A stretch of DNA of 64,000 nucleotides from the NCBI GenBank assembly GCA_039583875.1, contig CM077155.1, forward strand, positions 11,697,046 through 11,761,045, read 5' to 3'. The notes below the pieces were generated by a model. It made no database searches, was not told where the DNA came from, and saw only the letters and a list, made by a program, of their open reading frames with translations. Positions 9,854 through 19,990 of the stretch are shown piece after piece (positions within the stretch are counted from its first letter, which is position 1; each line of letters opens with the position of its first letter). The translations under genes and the position numbers were made by a program. This DNA is from Platanthera guangdongensis. Lineage: Eukaryota; Streptophyta; Magnoliopsida; Asparagales; Orchidaceae.

Positions 9854-10138
9854 ATTCGTCGAGAATCATTGGTGATTCTCGACGAATCGGCGAGAATTAG
9901 TTAATGATTCTCGATGATTCGTCGAGAATCACTAGTGATTCTCGACGATTCACTTGTTGATTCTCAACGAATATAACTTTGTTTTCATGATCTACTCAAC
10001 GATGGGTTCGGCGAGAATCATTAGTGATTCTCGCCGAATCTTACTTGGCACCGTTTTGAGGTAGCCGGAAAGAGTCGGCGAGAATCACTAATGATTCTCG
10101 ACGAATCGGCGAGAATCACTTGGTGATTCTCGTCGAAT
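9854..10138. repeat. Inverted-repeat (hairpin) array in B 5' LTR
   Basis: Same array as in the 3' LTR but with six units. The unit near 3095-3125 has no counterpart here, showing that whole hairpins are gained or lost between sister LTRs. Confidence 0.88.
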
Positions 10139-10479
10139 TTTACTTAGACGAATTTTCGTCTTTCCACCCAAGAGCTGCTCCTTGACCCATCCTTGCTCCT
10201 TGTCTTCTCTTGCATAAACATGGCCCTGTACTTGAAAGTAAGTGCACTCCAATGGAGAGAGTACACGTAGGCCAACACACTGATCTGCTCAACGAGGGAT
10301 TACGTCGTGCATACCCGTGTATATTGACCTACTGCACCCTGACATTGGTGTGCACTTAGCGTGGAAGAACTGCAAGCACAACTTAAGAAGTTTCATCAAA
10401 TACATTGTGAATTCATCTTAGCTTGACAGGGTGGCTTCCTCAAATCTAGGTGATTGTGGATACAATACCCAACAGGTTG

Positions 10480-10607
10480 ATCCAGGTGATGTTGACTGAC
10501 TTGACCTAGACTATAGAAATAAACCTATGACCCTGGCTATACATGTTGGATCAGACTAAACAAACCTAATAGTGACCCTTGCCCAAATCAGAACTAGGGT
10601 TCCAGCA
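10480..10607 (-). repeat. 5' LTR of element A, outer part
   Basis: Continuation of A's LTR after B. It resembles the outer end of D's LTR (GACTATACATG..., GCCCAAATCA...ACTAGGG-TCCA). It ends at CCAGCA (10607) or two bases later. Confidence 0.8.
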
Positions 10608-11259
10608 CAACGGTTTGAACTTCTGCTTCAGTCTCTGCGACAATGGCGCGAGGAAGAAGATGAAGTTCCGCCTCTTTACGAAAAGTCAAATCTCTAAAAG
10701 TTAATTTCTTTTTGTCGATCTCAATCCTTTTATCTTCCGCCGTCCAACGGCTCTTTGACGCGTGGGCCCGCTTGGATTTGCCAGCTGCAATCTTACTTTT
10801 GCATTAAACGCAGCACAGAAGGATTGCGATGCCGTTTGCCACGTACTATTGACTTCCCACAAATATTTTGAATTCTAATGACATTTACAGACGTCAGCAT
10901 CTGTGGATATAGCCAAATTAAGATAGTTCATCCCAGTCATTGAGTGTGTTTAGTGAACTTTCATCACTCAATGAATTTGTACTTAGCCAATACTTCTGCA
11001 CTGCCAGGCGTTGAGTGTGTTGAGTGAACCTTCATCACTCAACGCTTTTGGATTTGGCCAATATCTCTATTGTTGATAGGCGTTGAGTGCATTGACTTCA
11101 CTCAATGCTTTTGTCCTTAGACAAACTTTTATGTTGATAGGCGTGGAGTGCGATAAGTGAGCCTTCATCACTTAACGCCTTTGGACTTAGCCTCTTCTTT
11201 GAAGTCTGTTAACTTGCTGAGGTGTTGAGTGAACTGTCTTCACTCAAATATTCTATACT
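10608..11259. repeat. Fragment of LTR-like element X
   Basis: This flank hosts both A and E. It has no ORF. Its right half (10938-11249) holds five imperfect hairpins of the form GCGTTGAGTG ... CACTCAACGC, one every 60-75 bp, joined by a recurring TTTGGA(C/T)TT(A/G)GCCAAT-like spacer. Its organisation matches the LTRs of the Sirevirus-like elements, so it is probably part of a further family, but neither terminus nor a coding domain is visible. Confidence 0.55.
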
Positions 11260-11977
11260 TGTTGAAACCGAAAATTCGGTCTCTTGTGGAGTTCACCCTT
11301 GGGGAAGGGGTGATCGCGCACCTACTTCTCTCCTGCAAGCAAAACAACAAGGGAAACAAAGAATAACTGACCCAAGGGCTCGGCAGGAGGACCCACCACA
11401 CACCCAGAAGATCTTAGAGCGCTTCCCCTCTTTAGTCAAAGGCCAAGCTAAGGTATCCTCAGGAAGCTCTTGAGAGATGGAGCAAGGGGGCACATGAAGC
11501 ATGCATTCTGAGGTACCACTTGGGTCCTATTTATAGATTTCTGAAAATGGCCTGCAAATAACCAACTTTCGCTATTCTGAACGGCTATGTGCAGTCCAGG
11601 TTGGCCTGCCAACAACGTAACTCTGATGTTCTGGAGGGCTATGGGCAGGTCAGGGGCAAAATAGTAAAAAATACCTCATGGACCTGGGCGAGCTGAGGAG
11701 CTCGACCACCCCTGAATATCCTGCTCGCTTGCTGTCTACAGAGCTCCTTAGGGTGAGTGCGAGCTGGGCCACCATGCTCGCCCTTCGGGCGGCCCCCATT
11801 AGTCGAGCTTAGCTCGATGAAACCCGAACTTTGCTCGTGGAATGCCTAGCTCGGGGTCGGCGAATGCCGAGCCCGGGCTTCAGATCTCCTCTGCTGAGCT
11901 CGCCTGGGGCCTGGGTGATCTGAACCGGCCGGTCTGGTTCCTGGCAACCCCATACGCCGAATACGGGGTTGTACACA
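11260..11977 (-). repeat. 3' LTR of element E
   Basis: 718 bp. On the minus strand it starts TGTGTACAACCCCG and ends CGGTTTCAACA, as in F (49991-50676) and G (55945-56792). A TATA box (CTATAAATAG, minus) is at 11527-11536 beside GGACCCAAG, a context shared with F and nearly with G. The interior is crowded with GAGCTCG, GGCGAG and GCTCGCC words. Confidence 0.87.
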
Positions 11978-11995
11978 ATCCCCACTCTTTTTGAT
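11978..11995 (-). other. Polypurine tract of element E
   Basis: The minus strand reads AAAAAGAGTGGGGAT immediately before the LTR start. G has AAAAAGAGCGGGGAT at the equivalent place. Confidence 0.82.
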
Positions 11996-12087
11996 CTTGG
12001 CAAATCTCAGAAAGAAACATCCAACCCCAAGTGTTCGGTGAGTGCGGGGTGAACCAGAGAGAATCTTTGGGTGGGGTCCACCTGTGG

Positions 12088-12099
12088 CTATATATATAC
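12088..12099 (+). promoter_or_regulatory. TATA box of antisense gene 1 in E
   Basis: GCTATATATATAC lies about 55-60 bp before the ATG of the antisense ORF. The G copy has GGCTATAAATAC at the matching place (56906-56916), preceded in both by a GTGGGG-CC-C context. Confidence 0.65.
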
Positions 12100-12151
12100 A
12101 TCTGCATACCTGCCTGACTCTTGCCATTCCCTTTGCTCTAGCCCTGCCGAG

Positions 12152-13197
12152 ATGTCAATCCCAAAGGAGATCCAAGAGCGGTTCGCCCGGGTTCGCCATA
12201 CCTCGGCTGCTCGCGTAGCTGCCTTGACTGCTGTTCCACCCGCCATCCCGCAGGGTGGCTCGACCAAGCCCAACTCCGCCAAGAGGTCGAAGCCATTTCC
12301 TCAAGCGGCCGAGCCCATTTATGATGACCTGAAGACAGCCCTAGAGTATGGGGCAGGCTCATCCCATCTGCCTCCCCCTGATAAGGGCAAGGATGTTATT
12401 GACCTCTGCGACGGTCCGGACAGCCAGCTGGATGGCATGGGGGGAACCACGCCGCGAGACTCCACCCTACGAGCCAAGACTGTTCTTGGCGACTCGCGAT
12501 TCAGAACTCCGGAGAATCGTCCCCGGGACCAGTCGCCCCCTTTGGGACCTTGGGTGTGGACTTGCAAAAGCCGAACTCGCCGGTTCGCGCCCCTTCTTCT
12601 CAACGACCTGCCGTGACAACAGGGGCAGGTGTGGAAACCATCCCCATTCCGGGATTCGACCTCCTTTTGCTGAGAACGCGCCGCCCAGGCTGCGGGAAGG
12701 ACCTGAGATTTGTCCCTTCCTGCACCTTCTTGGAGTTACCGAGCTTGTCAGGTAAAATTGGCCTTGGATTCTTGTTGTGGTTTTCTGGGACATCTCCCCT
12801 TACTGATGTTTCTGCATTCACAGCTCCCCCAGCCAATCCACGGCCGAGGAGTCCTCCCAGACAGCCCACTACTCTCCCCTCCCCGAGCTCGCTGGACTCT
12901 TATTTTGGCCCTTAGGTGGAGAACGATGAGCTGACGAGGAGGGGGATCAAGCTCTTCAAGAAGCTCGTGTGCGGGGTGCGCGAGGTGCAGGAGGTCAACG
13001 AGGCACTTCAATGCGACTACGTGCGTCTTGCTGACGAGGTGCGAGGCGGTCAGGCTGGTGATATGACGTCTCCTTCCCGACTTCTAGATGATATTGACGA
13101 CGGCCTTTCGGTGGCGCAGAGGAATTCGGGGAGGATCCGCGATCTTCTTGTCTTGCGGCAGTCTGGGGGACGCGGGATGCGAGGCCGAGGTAGATAG
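12152..13197 (+). pseudogene. Antisense gene 1 of E (small Tat extra ORF)
   Basis: Runs opposite to E's pol. It starts MSIPKEIQERFARVR, comparable to MPVSEEVRARLAAAV in G (56985). A likely intron (donor CAG|GTAAAATT at about 12751, acceptor TTCACAG at about 12821) precedes a second part, TRRGIKLFKKLVCGVREVQ to 13197, that matches G (57539-57955): a short helical, probably coiled-coil region with a (D/G)D(V/M)TSP motif. Frames differ between the parts, so this copy is probably decayed or my splice model is incomplete. I know no function. Extra antisense ORFs between pol and 3' LTR are a known feature of Tat elements. Confidence 0.55.
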
Positions 13198-13574
13198 AAG
13201 GCGGCTCCCTTGCCGAGCCGACCGACACTCGCCTCCTGGTCCCCCTGCCAGTGTGCCCTGCTTTCTTATCTCTGCACTTAATTCCTATAATAACTTCAAA
13301 CATTCTTAGACTAATGTCCGGTATCCGAATAATGGTAAATATATTGCTTCGTATTTAACTCAGACTGGGATGGGATGGGACAGAAGTTGGCGAGCTGGGG
13401 GTTGGCGAGCTGGGATGGCGAGCTGGGCCTATTGGATAGCTTGGCCCCATATTCCTTTTTCTATAAATAGCCCCCCCCCCCCCACCAACCCCGTACCGCC
13501 GCCTTAACTGTTTACCTTTTCTCTCTTTTTTCGCACCCCTCCTTCGTACTCGCGCTTCACCCCTTTTGGCGAGC
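13198..13574 (+). promoter_or_regulatory. Region between antisense genes 1 and 2 of E, with TATA box
   Basis: Contains the 3' end of gene 1 and the promoter of gene 2. A TATA box CTATAAATAG (13461-13470) is about 105 bp before the gene 2 ATG and is followed by a C-run. Upstream, a TGGCGAGCTGGG word occurs three times at 13388-13428. In G the identical CTATAAATAG lies at 58397-58406. Confidence 0.72.
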
Positions 13575-15630
13575 ATGAGCAAGATCAACCCTGACGCCGA
13601 TGGTCGCTCCAAATGCACCCAGCATTTTAGGGACTACTACTTCTTCGACGGGAACACGACCGAGATGGAGCTCGCTGAATTTATCAGCGATCATGTTCCG
13701 CCCGGCTTCGAGGCGCGCAGACCGAAGGAGGTGGAGGTAGTCAACACCTTTTACGATGACAAGCTCACCTTCCCCATCTCGCATTTCGAGGTGGGGCTGC
13801 GTCTTACCCTTTGGCCGGAAGTCTGCAAGATCTTGAAGTATTACGGCGCGGTACCCGCGCAGCTCAACACAAACGCCATCTCCATGATGGTGGCATTCGC
13901 CTACTACCTCCGTCGAGAGAGGATAGAGTTCAACCTGACGGTGTTCAGGAAGCTCTTCTCTTACAAGGCGACTCCGGATGGTGTCTCCTATTTTGGGGGC
14001 TCGCTCATCAAGGTTCACGAGATCGCGAACATATACCACAACTGGATGACCAAGATTTCCTTTATCAAGGGTAATCTCGGCAACATCCCCTACTCGCCCC
14101 AGCAGAAAGGCGAGGATGTCTACCGCCCGCCGACCGTGTCCGACAACGATGTCGACCTCCACAAATTCTTCCTCTGCAAGGACTTCGAGGTCGCCTTCCT
14201 GTGAAGGGGACTCGACTCGCTCCGCCCCGTCCTGCCCGACGAAGGTATCGTCCTCTTCCCTGCTGCTCAGCTCGCCATAACTTTGTGGAAATTTTCTAAG
14301 TTATTTCATACAGGAGAGCGGCTAATCCTGGTGAACCAGCCGTTTGCGGACTCGGGGTTACACGAGGACCCTCTAACATACGAGACGGCGGCGGCGGCGG
14401 CATGCCGAGATGAGGCGGATTTATCCAAACCCTCCTCCGGCAAGAGGCAATCTGAGGATGTGGGGTCGAGACTGCCCCATCGCTAACAACTACCAAAAAA
14501 GATGAAGAGAGTCACAGTGGCTCCTCGGGCGAAACAACATAAACAAATCCCCAAGTACATGAGTTCGCCCGAGACCATTCCTGACGGGTCGCCGGAGAGC
14601 CCGCTGAAGGAAATCACCAGCAAGGGGCAGAGGGGTGGCGAGACCTCTGCTCCTCCCACGGCGACCTCTGTTCCCCCCTTGGCGAAGAAAGCGGCCCGAG
14701 AGCCCGCCCCGCCGAAGGAACACCCCCTCTTCGGCTTCAGGGGGAGGTGGAAGGACTCGGTCGGTGAGCCCATGGTCCAGTGGGACGCGCTGGCCCACCG
14801 AGTCTCCATCTCCACCCTGCAACCCTTTTGGGAAGACCGCGAGCACTACACCGGGCATGCCTATACATTGGGCTTCGGCCTCTATGGCCGCTTGGACACT
14901 GAGTCCTACAAGGCCATGACCCTGCGACAGCTCGGCCATGAGGGGATGCAAGCCCACATGCGAGCCATGGAGCTCCACCACATGGTGGTTCGCCGTAGCT
15001 TCAACCTCAGCAACCAGCTCCAGAAGGTCGAGCATCCACGTGACGTCACCAAGGATAAGGTTGTCGACCTGGAGAGGCAGCTCGGCATCGCTGAGAGCAT
15101 CCTCGCCCAAAACACCGACGGACTGGTAAGTATTGGGCTCCCTTATCCCCTTTTACTTAGAATTTTCTGCGCTGTTGCTAACGTACTTCCTTTCTCATCA
15201 GGATGCCAAGGCCGCTGGGGAGTTGTAGGCTCGCGCCGCCGGGCAGGACGAGGAGATCGGCCAGCTTCGCGCCCGTCTTGCCGAGCTGGAGGGGGCGAAC
15301 GCGAAGCTAAAGGATGAGAACACGAGCCTCAGCCGTGAGGTCCGCCGCCAAGCGGAGATCTTCTTGCCGGCTCACGATGTCGAGCCCACCTTCCCGTACA
15401 AGAGCCCGAGGATCTTCGGCGAGGTTGACGTCACTGAGAGGCTGGGGATCAACTCGATCCAGACCGCCGAATGTACCATCCAGATGATGAAGGATACAAG
15501 AGTGCTGGTGGAGGGCTACGAGTAGATCTCAGTACGGGACCTGATGCCGAGCCTATTCTCGGCGATACCGCCCCGCGAAAAGGAGAAGAACCTTGACGCG
15601 CTCTTCAGGAAGGGCTTCCAGGACCTGCCC
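13575..15630 (+). pseudogene. Antisense gene 2 of E ('putative gypsy type transposon' domain), decayed
   Basis: Three exons by comparison with G: 13575-14244, 14314-15125 and from 15202. Introns 14245-14313 (phase 1) and 15126-15201 (phase 0) have GT...AG ends and sit at the same codons as in G. Exon 1 encodes a domain matching the plant family called putative gypsy type transposon (Transposase_28-like): D-H-V-P-P-G-F, H-F-E-V-G-L-R-L-x-L-W-P-E, a YG-x-x-x-x-Q-L block and V-F-R-K-L-F. Later exons give a coiled-coil C-terminus. Stops at 14202-14204 (probably an Arg CGA changed to TGA), 14484-14486, 15226-15228 and 15523-15525 make it a pseudogene. Function unknown. Confidence 0.75.
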
Positions 15631-16235
15631 GACGAGGGGGGGGGGGGGGATCGACAGTCCGGGGAGGGGGGCAAAGGCCGATGTATTTCTTTTTGTTTTG
15701 TAATCTCGCCGAGGCGAGCTCCTCCTGTAACTATCAGTATTTAATGGAACACATTTTTGATTATGATCTTGCCTATTTTTTCTGTCTTCTTTCTGGATTT
15801 TTCTGCTGTGCCTTTCTTGCCTGCGAGCCCTTCCCCTGGCGACCTCGCGTAGATAGGTTTTTGTGAGTGGGATGGTTGCTAGGGCTCGTTCCTGAGAAAA
15901 CACCTTGAGGGCTCGCCAAATCGTAGATGATCTGGGGGTGGACTATCCACCGCATTGGGTACACTACCCCCAACTCGCTCGCGAACTGCCCATAAGTTTA
16001 TCAATATAAAAACAAAATCGAAAAATTTCCCAAGTAAAATTGAGGAGGGGTAAAATGACCTGCCAGAGCTTGCCTCCTTCCGGAGAGATCTAAGGGCCCG
16101 ACTTGCCGCCCTTCTGCCAGGGCCGAGCTGAGCTTGGCGAGCCTGAACTCGCCTGTGCAGAGCCTTCTTCTCCTCTTTTTTAGAAAAAAAATACCAAACT
16201 CCTTGGAAACCAACTAGAGAGTAACGGACTTGCCC
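15631..16235. other. Region between antisense gene 2 and minisatellite of E
   Basis: Starts with a G-run (15637-15650). AT-rich 3'-UTR-like sequence of gene 2 follows (15740-15800). The rest has GCTCGCC-type words and no convincing ORF. Confidence 0.5.
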
Positions 16236-17157
16236 GAGTGACATCAAGCCCTGCCAGCTAGTTGAGAGCCTGACAGCGGGATTTGCTCGGGGTCCGGGTA
16301 GACACCATCGAGTGACTTCTAGCCCTGCCAGCTAGATGAGAGCCTGACAGCAGGATCTGCTCGGGGTTCAGGTAGACACCATCGAGTGCTTCCAGCCATG
16401 TCAGCTAGGTGAGAGCCTGACAGCGGGATCTGCTTGGGGTCCGGGTAGACACCATCGAGTGACTTCCAGCCCTGCCAGCTAGGTGAGAGCCTGACAGCGG
16501 GATCTGCTTGGTGTCTGGGTAGACACCATCGAGTGACATCCAGCCCTGCCACCTAGGTGAGAGCCTGACAACGGGATCTGCTCGTGGTTCGGGTAGATAC
16601 CATCGAGTGACTTCTAACCCTGCCAGCTAGATGAGAGCCTGATAGTGGGATCTGCTCGGGGTCCGGGTAGATACCATCGAGTGATTTCTAGCCCTGCCAG
16701 CTAGGTGAGAGCCTGACAGTGGGATCTGCTCGTGGTCAGGGTAGATACCATCGAGTGACTTCCAGCCCTGCCAGCTAGGTGAGAGCCTGACAACGGGATC
16801 TGCTCGGGGTCCAGGTATACACCATCGAGTGATTTCCAGCCCTACCAGCTAGGTGAGAGCCTGACAGTGGGATCTGCTCGGGGTCCGGGTAGACATCATC
16901 GAGTGACTTCCTACCCTGTCAGCTAGGTGAGAGTCTGACAGCGGGATTTGCTCGGGGTCTGGGTAGACACCATGGAGTGACTTCCAGCCCTGCCAGCTTG
17001 GTGAGAGCATAACAGCGGGATCTGCTCGGGGTCTGGGTAGATACCATCGAGTGACTTCCAGCCCTACCAGCTAGGTGTGAGCCTGACAGCGGGATCTACT
17101 CGGGGTCCGGGTAGACACCATCGAGTGACTTCCAGCCATGTCAGCTAGGTAAGAACC
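16236..17157 (-). repeat. 74-bp minisatellite of E
   Basis: About 12.5 head-to-tail copies of a 74-bp unit; GAGTGA starts recur at 16236, 16310, 16384 and so on. Each unit contains CTGCCAG or CTGTCAG, 12 nt, CTGACAG, a small hairpin, then GGATCTGCTCGGGGTC and a TAGACACCATC end. It lies between integrase and the antisense genes. The array is broken by the TRIM at 17158 and a short stub continues to about 17700. Tandem arrays between pol and 3' LTR are known in Tat/Ogre elements. Confidence 0.92.
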
Positions 17158-17665
17158 TGTTGGGTCCGGCGTTCCTTCACTTGACCCGTGACGCTCTTCT
17201 ACTTATTTAAGAAATTAAGTAGCACCCTTTCCAACAGTCCGGGCTTTTGGTGCAGTTGGGTATGCGCTTGATCCTTCAATTAGTATCAGAGCAGGTCATG
17301 GGTTCAAGACCGAGGGAGCGCTATTAAATCCTGATTTTTCCCTTCTACCTGTGTGGGTCTGGCGGGTCAGGCAACCGTGGACATCTGGTAACCCCACCTC
17401 TGAGCCATGTAACCGTGGACATGTGGTAACCCCACCTCTGAGCCGTGTGGGCAATGTGGTAACCCCACCTCTGAGCCATGTGGGCCATGTGGTAACTCCA
17501 CCTCTGAGCCGACGGGTTGTGCTGGACCCCGGGGGAGGGGGGATTGTTGGGTCCGGCGTTCCTTCACTTGACCCGTGGCGCTCTTCTACTTATTTAAGAA
17601 ATTAAGTAGCACCCTTTGCGACAGTCCGGGCGTTTGGTGCAGTTGGGTATGCGCTTGATCCTTCA
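17158..17665 (+). mobile_element. TRIM (miniature LTR retrotransposon), complete
   Basis: 508 bp with two 121-bp LTRs (17158-17278 and 17545-17665), both starting TGTTGGGTCCGGCG and ending GATCCTTCA. The primer site TAGTATCAGAGC (17281-17292) is one base from the Met-tRNA consensus, and the polypurine tract GGGGGAGGGGGGAT lies just before the 3' LTR. The flanks GAACC (17153-17157) and GAGCC (17666-17670) are a target duplication with one change. There is no ORF of note. The interior has four copies of a GTGGTAACCCCACCTCTGAGCC-like unit at about 17380-17515. Confidence 0.93.
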
Positions 17666-17785
17666 GAGCCTGACAATGAGATCTGCTCGGGGTCTATCAA
17701 ATGAATACATCATTTCGTACGAATTACCGCAACAGAATTGATACATCAAGAGATTTTATTAAGAATAAAACACCACTTACATGTC

Positions 17786-19245
17786 TCAAAGATAAAAACA
17801 CTTCACGTCATCACTGCTCCAGGTGAGACTTAGGGTCTCGTCTTCCACATTTTGTAGTCGATACCCTCCTGATCTCAATGTCTCCTTTACAATGAACGGA
17901 CCTTCCCAGCTGGGGTTGAGTTTCCCCACAGTTGCCGAACTTTCTGCTGTATCCACTTTTTTTAGCACCAAGTCCCCCTCTGCAAATTGTTTGACTCTGA
18001 CGTGCTTGTCAAAGTACTTAGTCATTCTCCTCTTCACCTCTTCTTGTCGGATGGAGGATAGGTCAAGCAGATCCTCCACCATATCAAGGGAGAGTCGCAG
18101 CTCTTCCTCGTTCTCGGGCCGCCATTCTTCCCTGCCTTCCCCGGCCGCGATAACTCGAGGCGTTTGAACCTCAAATTCCACGGGGAGTACTGCCTCGCAC
18201 CCATGAGAGAGCTTGAAAGGAGTCTCTCCGGTAGCTGTGTTGGGGGTGGTCCTCAAAGCCCAGAGAACTGCGGGAAGTTGCTCCATCCAGCTTCCTTTCA
18301 GATTTTCTACTTTCTTCTTTAGGAGATTTAAGATAATTTTTTTCGCGGCTTCCACCTACCCATTGCTCCTAGGGTGGTGGACCGAAGCGATCCTGAGGTC
18401 GATGTCAAGCTGCCCGCAAAGTCTGGTGAATTCTGCGCTGGCGAACTGGGGCCCGTTGTCCGTGACAATGGCCTAAGGTAGCCCGTGGTGGCAGATGATC
18501 TCCCCCCAAACAAAGTTCCTAATGACCTGGGAAGTCACCTTGGCCAGGACCTTCACCTCCAACCACTTAGAGAAATAATCGATCATCACCAACATGAACC
18601 TTCTTTGCCCACTGGCCTGAGGGAACGGTCCAACCAAATCCATTCCCCAAATTGCAAAGGACCAGTGGGTTGTGATGCTCTTAAGGTGCTAAGCCAGCTG
18701 TAGCGGGAGGGGGGCAAACAGCTGGCACTTGTGACATCTTCTCGCGAACTCTGTGGCATCGCGGCCCAGGGTGGGCCAAAAATACCCTTGCCTGACGATC
18801 CTTCCTTCCAGGGTCTGACTCTTGGAGTTACTTCCACATTCCCCGGAGTGGACTTCTTCCAGGATTCTTTGTACTTCCCCCTCTGCCACGCAACGGGCCA
18901 ACATCCCCAAGAGAGTCTTCCTGTACAGCTGTCCATCCCGGAGGAGGTAGTACACCGAATTGTACCTGAGCTTCTTCCTGTCCACCCCCTCCGGATACTC
19001 TCTCGCGGAGAGGAAAGTTGTGACCGAGTCCATCCATGAAGGCCGCTGATCTATCTCCATGAGCTCTCCCTCTTCGATGGAAGGGCGAAATAGATCAGTG
19101 ATGGTACCCCCCACCCGGGGACCATGCTTCGCTAGTTGATGGACCTACTCATTCTCCTCCCGAGGCACGTGTCGGATGGAAAAAGTTTGGAATGTGCTAA
19201 TGACCCCCTTCACTTTGGCTAAGTATAGCCGCAGGGTAGGCTCTC
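17786..19245 (-). pseudogene. pol: Element E pol: integrase and end of second RNase H, broken
   Basis: Minus strand. From the right: the tail of the RNase H region, the HHCC zinc-binding part of integrase (H...CHKCQLF), the core with a D-Y-F-S-K-W block and HHPRSNG, and the C-terminal region ending SDDVKCFYL at 17786. Stops interrupt it, including one just before EAAKKI near 18354. It aligns throughout with F's integrase (54488-55473). C's insertion at 19246 cuts it, and the frame picks up again at 45947. 17671-17785 is AT-rich untranslated sequence. Confidence 0.85.
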
Positions 19246-19390
19246 TGTTGGGTACATTGGAAAATGTGTAGCAGATTTGAAGAAGCCTCACCTTACTCAA
19301 TGATATGCATCAAGGTGTATTTGATATATTTTGAGTTTATATGTGCAGGTTAAGTAATTGCAGGAAATGCAGAAAAAATTCTAAGTTCAT

Positions 19391-19990
19391 GTGTCGACAC
19401 CTAGAGAAGCAATGTCGACACTTATGAAGGCTTGAGTCGACACTGGAGAAAAGCTGTGTCGACACTTGGAGTTAGTTGTGTCGACACCAGGAAAGGCTGT
19501 GTCAACACCAGAAGAAATTATGTCGACACCAGGAGGCAGTGTCGACACACATAGAAGCAAAGTTGACATCAATTGTGTCGACACCAAAAGTCAGTGTCGA
19601 CACACAGGAATACTTAGTCAACATCAAATGTGTCGACACATAGAGGCAGTGTCGATACACAGAAGTATTCGTCAACATCAACTGTGTCGACACACAGGAC
19701 TTGTGTCAACACACAACAAGTTTCAACAAATTTAAAGTAAAGAAGTACTTGTGTCGACACAAAGGAGATGTGTCGACACACAACAAGTTCCAACAAAGTT
19801 AAAGAAAAGAAGGCTTGTGTCGACACACAGAATCAGTGTCGACACATTCTAAAGAAGCTGTGTCGAGAAGCTGTTACAACAACAGAAGGAGTTGTGTTGA
19901 CACCACCAAGGCATGTTTCGAAACTTAGTACACTTGTGTCGACACTTAGTCTATTTGTGTCGACACATAATGAAGATCAGTCTCGACACT
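19391..19990. repeat. GTGTCGACAC array in C 5' LTR
   Basis: More than a dozen exact GTGTCGACAC copies plus decayed forms (TGTCAACACC, AGTCGACACT). Many are followed by ACAGGA, AGAAG or AACAAG. Variable spacing and the absence of a fixed-length spacer rule out CRISPR. Confidence 0.9.

Larger units (their letters stand above)
1848..10474 (-). mobile_element. Element B: pol-less Sirevirus-like retrotransposon
   Basis: Complete minus-strand element with near-identical LTRs (1848-3493 and 8865-10474), flanked by the perfect 5-bp duplication GGTTG (1843-1847 and 10475-10479). It has a Met-tRNA primer site, a polypurine tract, an intact 525-aa Gag and an intact 539-aa ORF3 with an in-frame 207-aa extension. 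No protease, integrase, RT or RNase H is present: the sequence leaves homology with C soon after the gag stop codon. It is therefore non-autonomous for enzymes but keeps both other proteins open. It sits inside A's LTR. Confidence 0.93.
8865..10474 (-). repeat. 5' LTR of element B
   Basis: Pairs with 1848-3493. The inner end reads TAAAAGTCCACC where the other LTR has TGAAAG, so the terminal TG is mutated here. The LTR ends CCCAACA at 10474, followed by the GGTTG target duplication. It contains the hairpin array at 9854-10138 and the core promoter block at 9002-9036 (TATA near 9002-9010, minus strand). Confidence 0.92.
1..10607 (-). mobile_element. Element A: Sirevirus-like copia retrotransposon, partial, split by B
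   Basis: A minus-strand copia element enters from the left edge. Visible parts are the first 97 codons of gag, a leader with a Met-tRNA primer site, and one 5' LTR (395-1847 plus 10480-10607) split by element B. Its LTR words (TTCGTCGAGCT near 1360-1390 and GTGTCGACAC) resemble those of D, so A and D are probably related families. The outer LTR end is read at the CCAGCA ending at 10607. The other end and its target duplication are outside the window. Confidence 0.88.

Noticed and set aside
12088..13011. Minus-strand ORFs opposite antisense gene 1 of E
   Set aside because: GC-rich shadows with no match in the corresponding part of G and no link to pol.
19391..19990. CRISPR-like array of short repeats with variable spacers
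   Set aside because: Repeat is only 10 bp, spacing is irregular (about 12-40 bp), it lies inside a retrotransposon LTR in plant DNA, and there are no cas genes.
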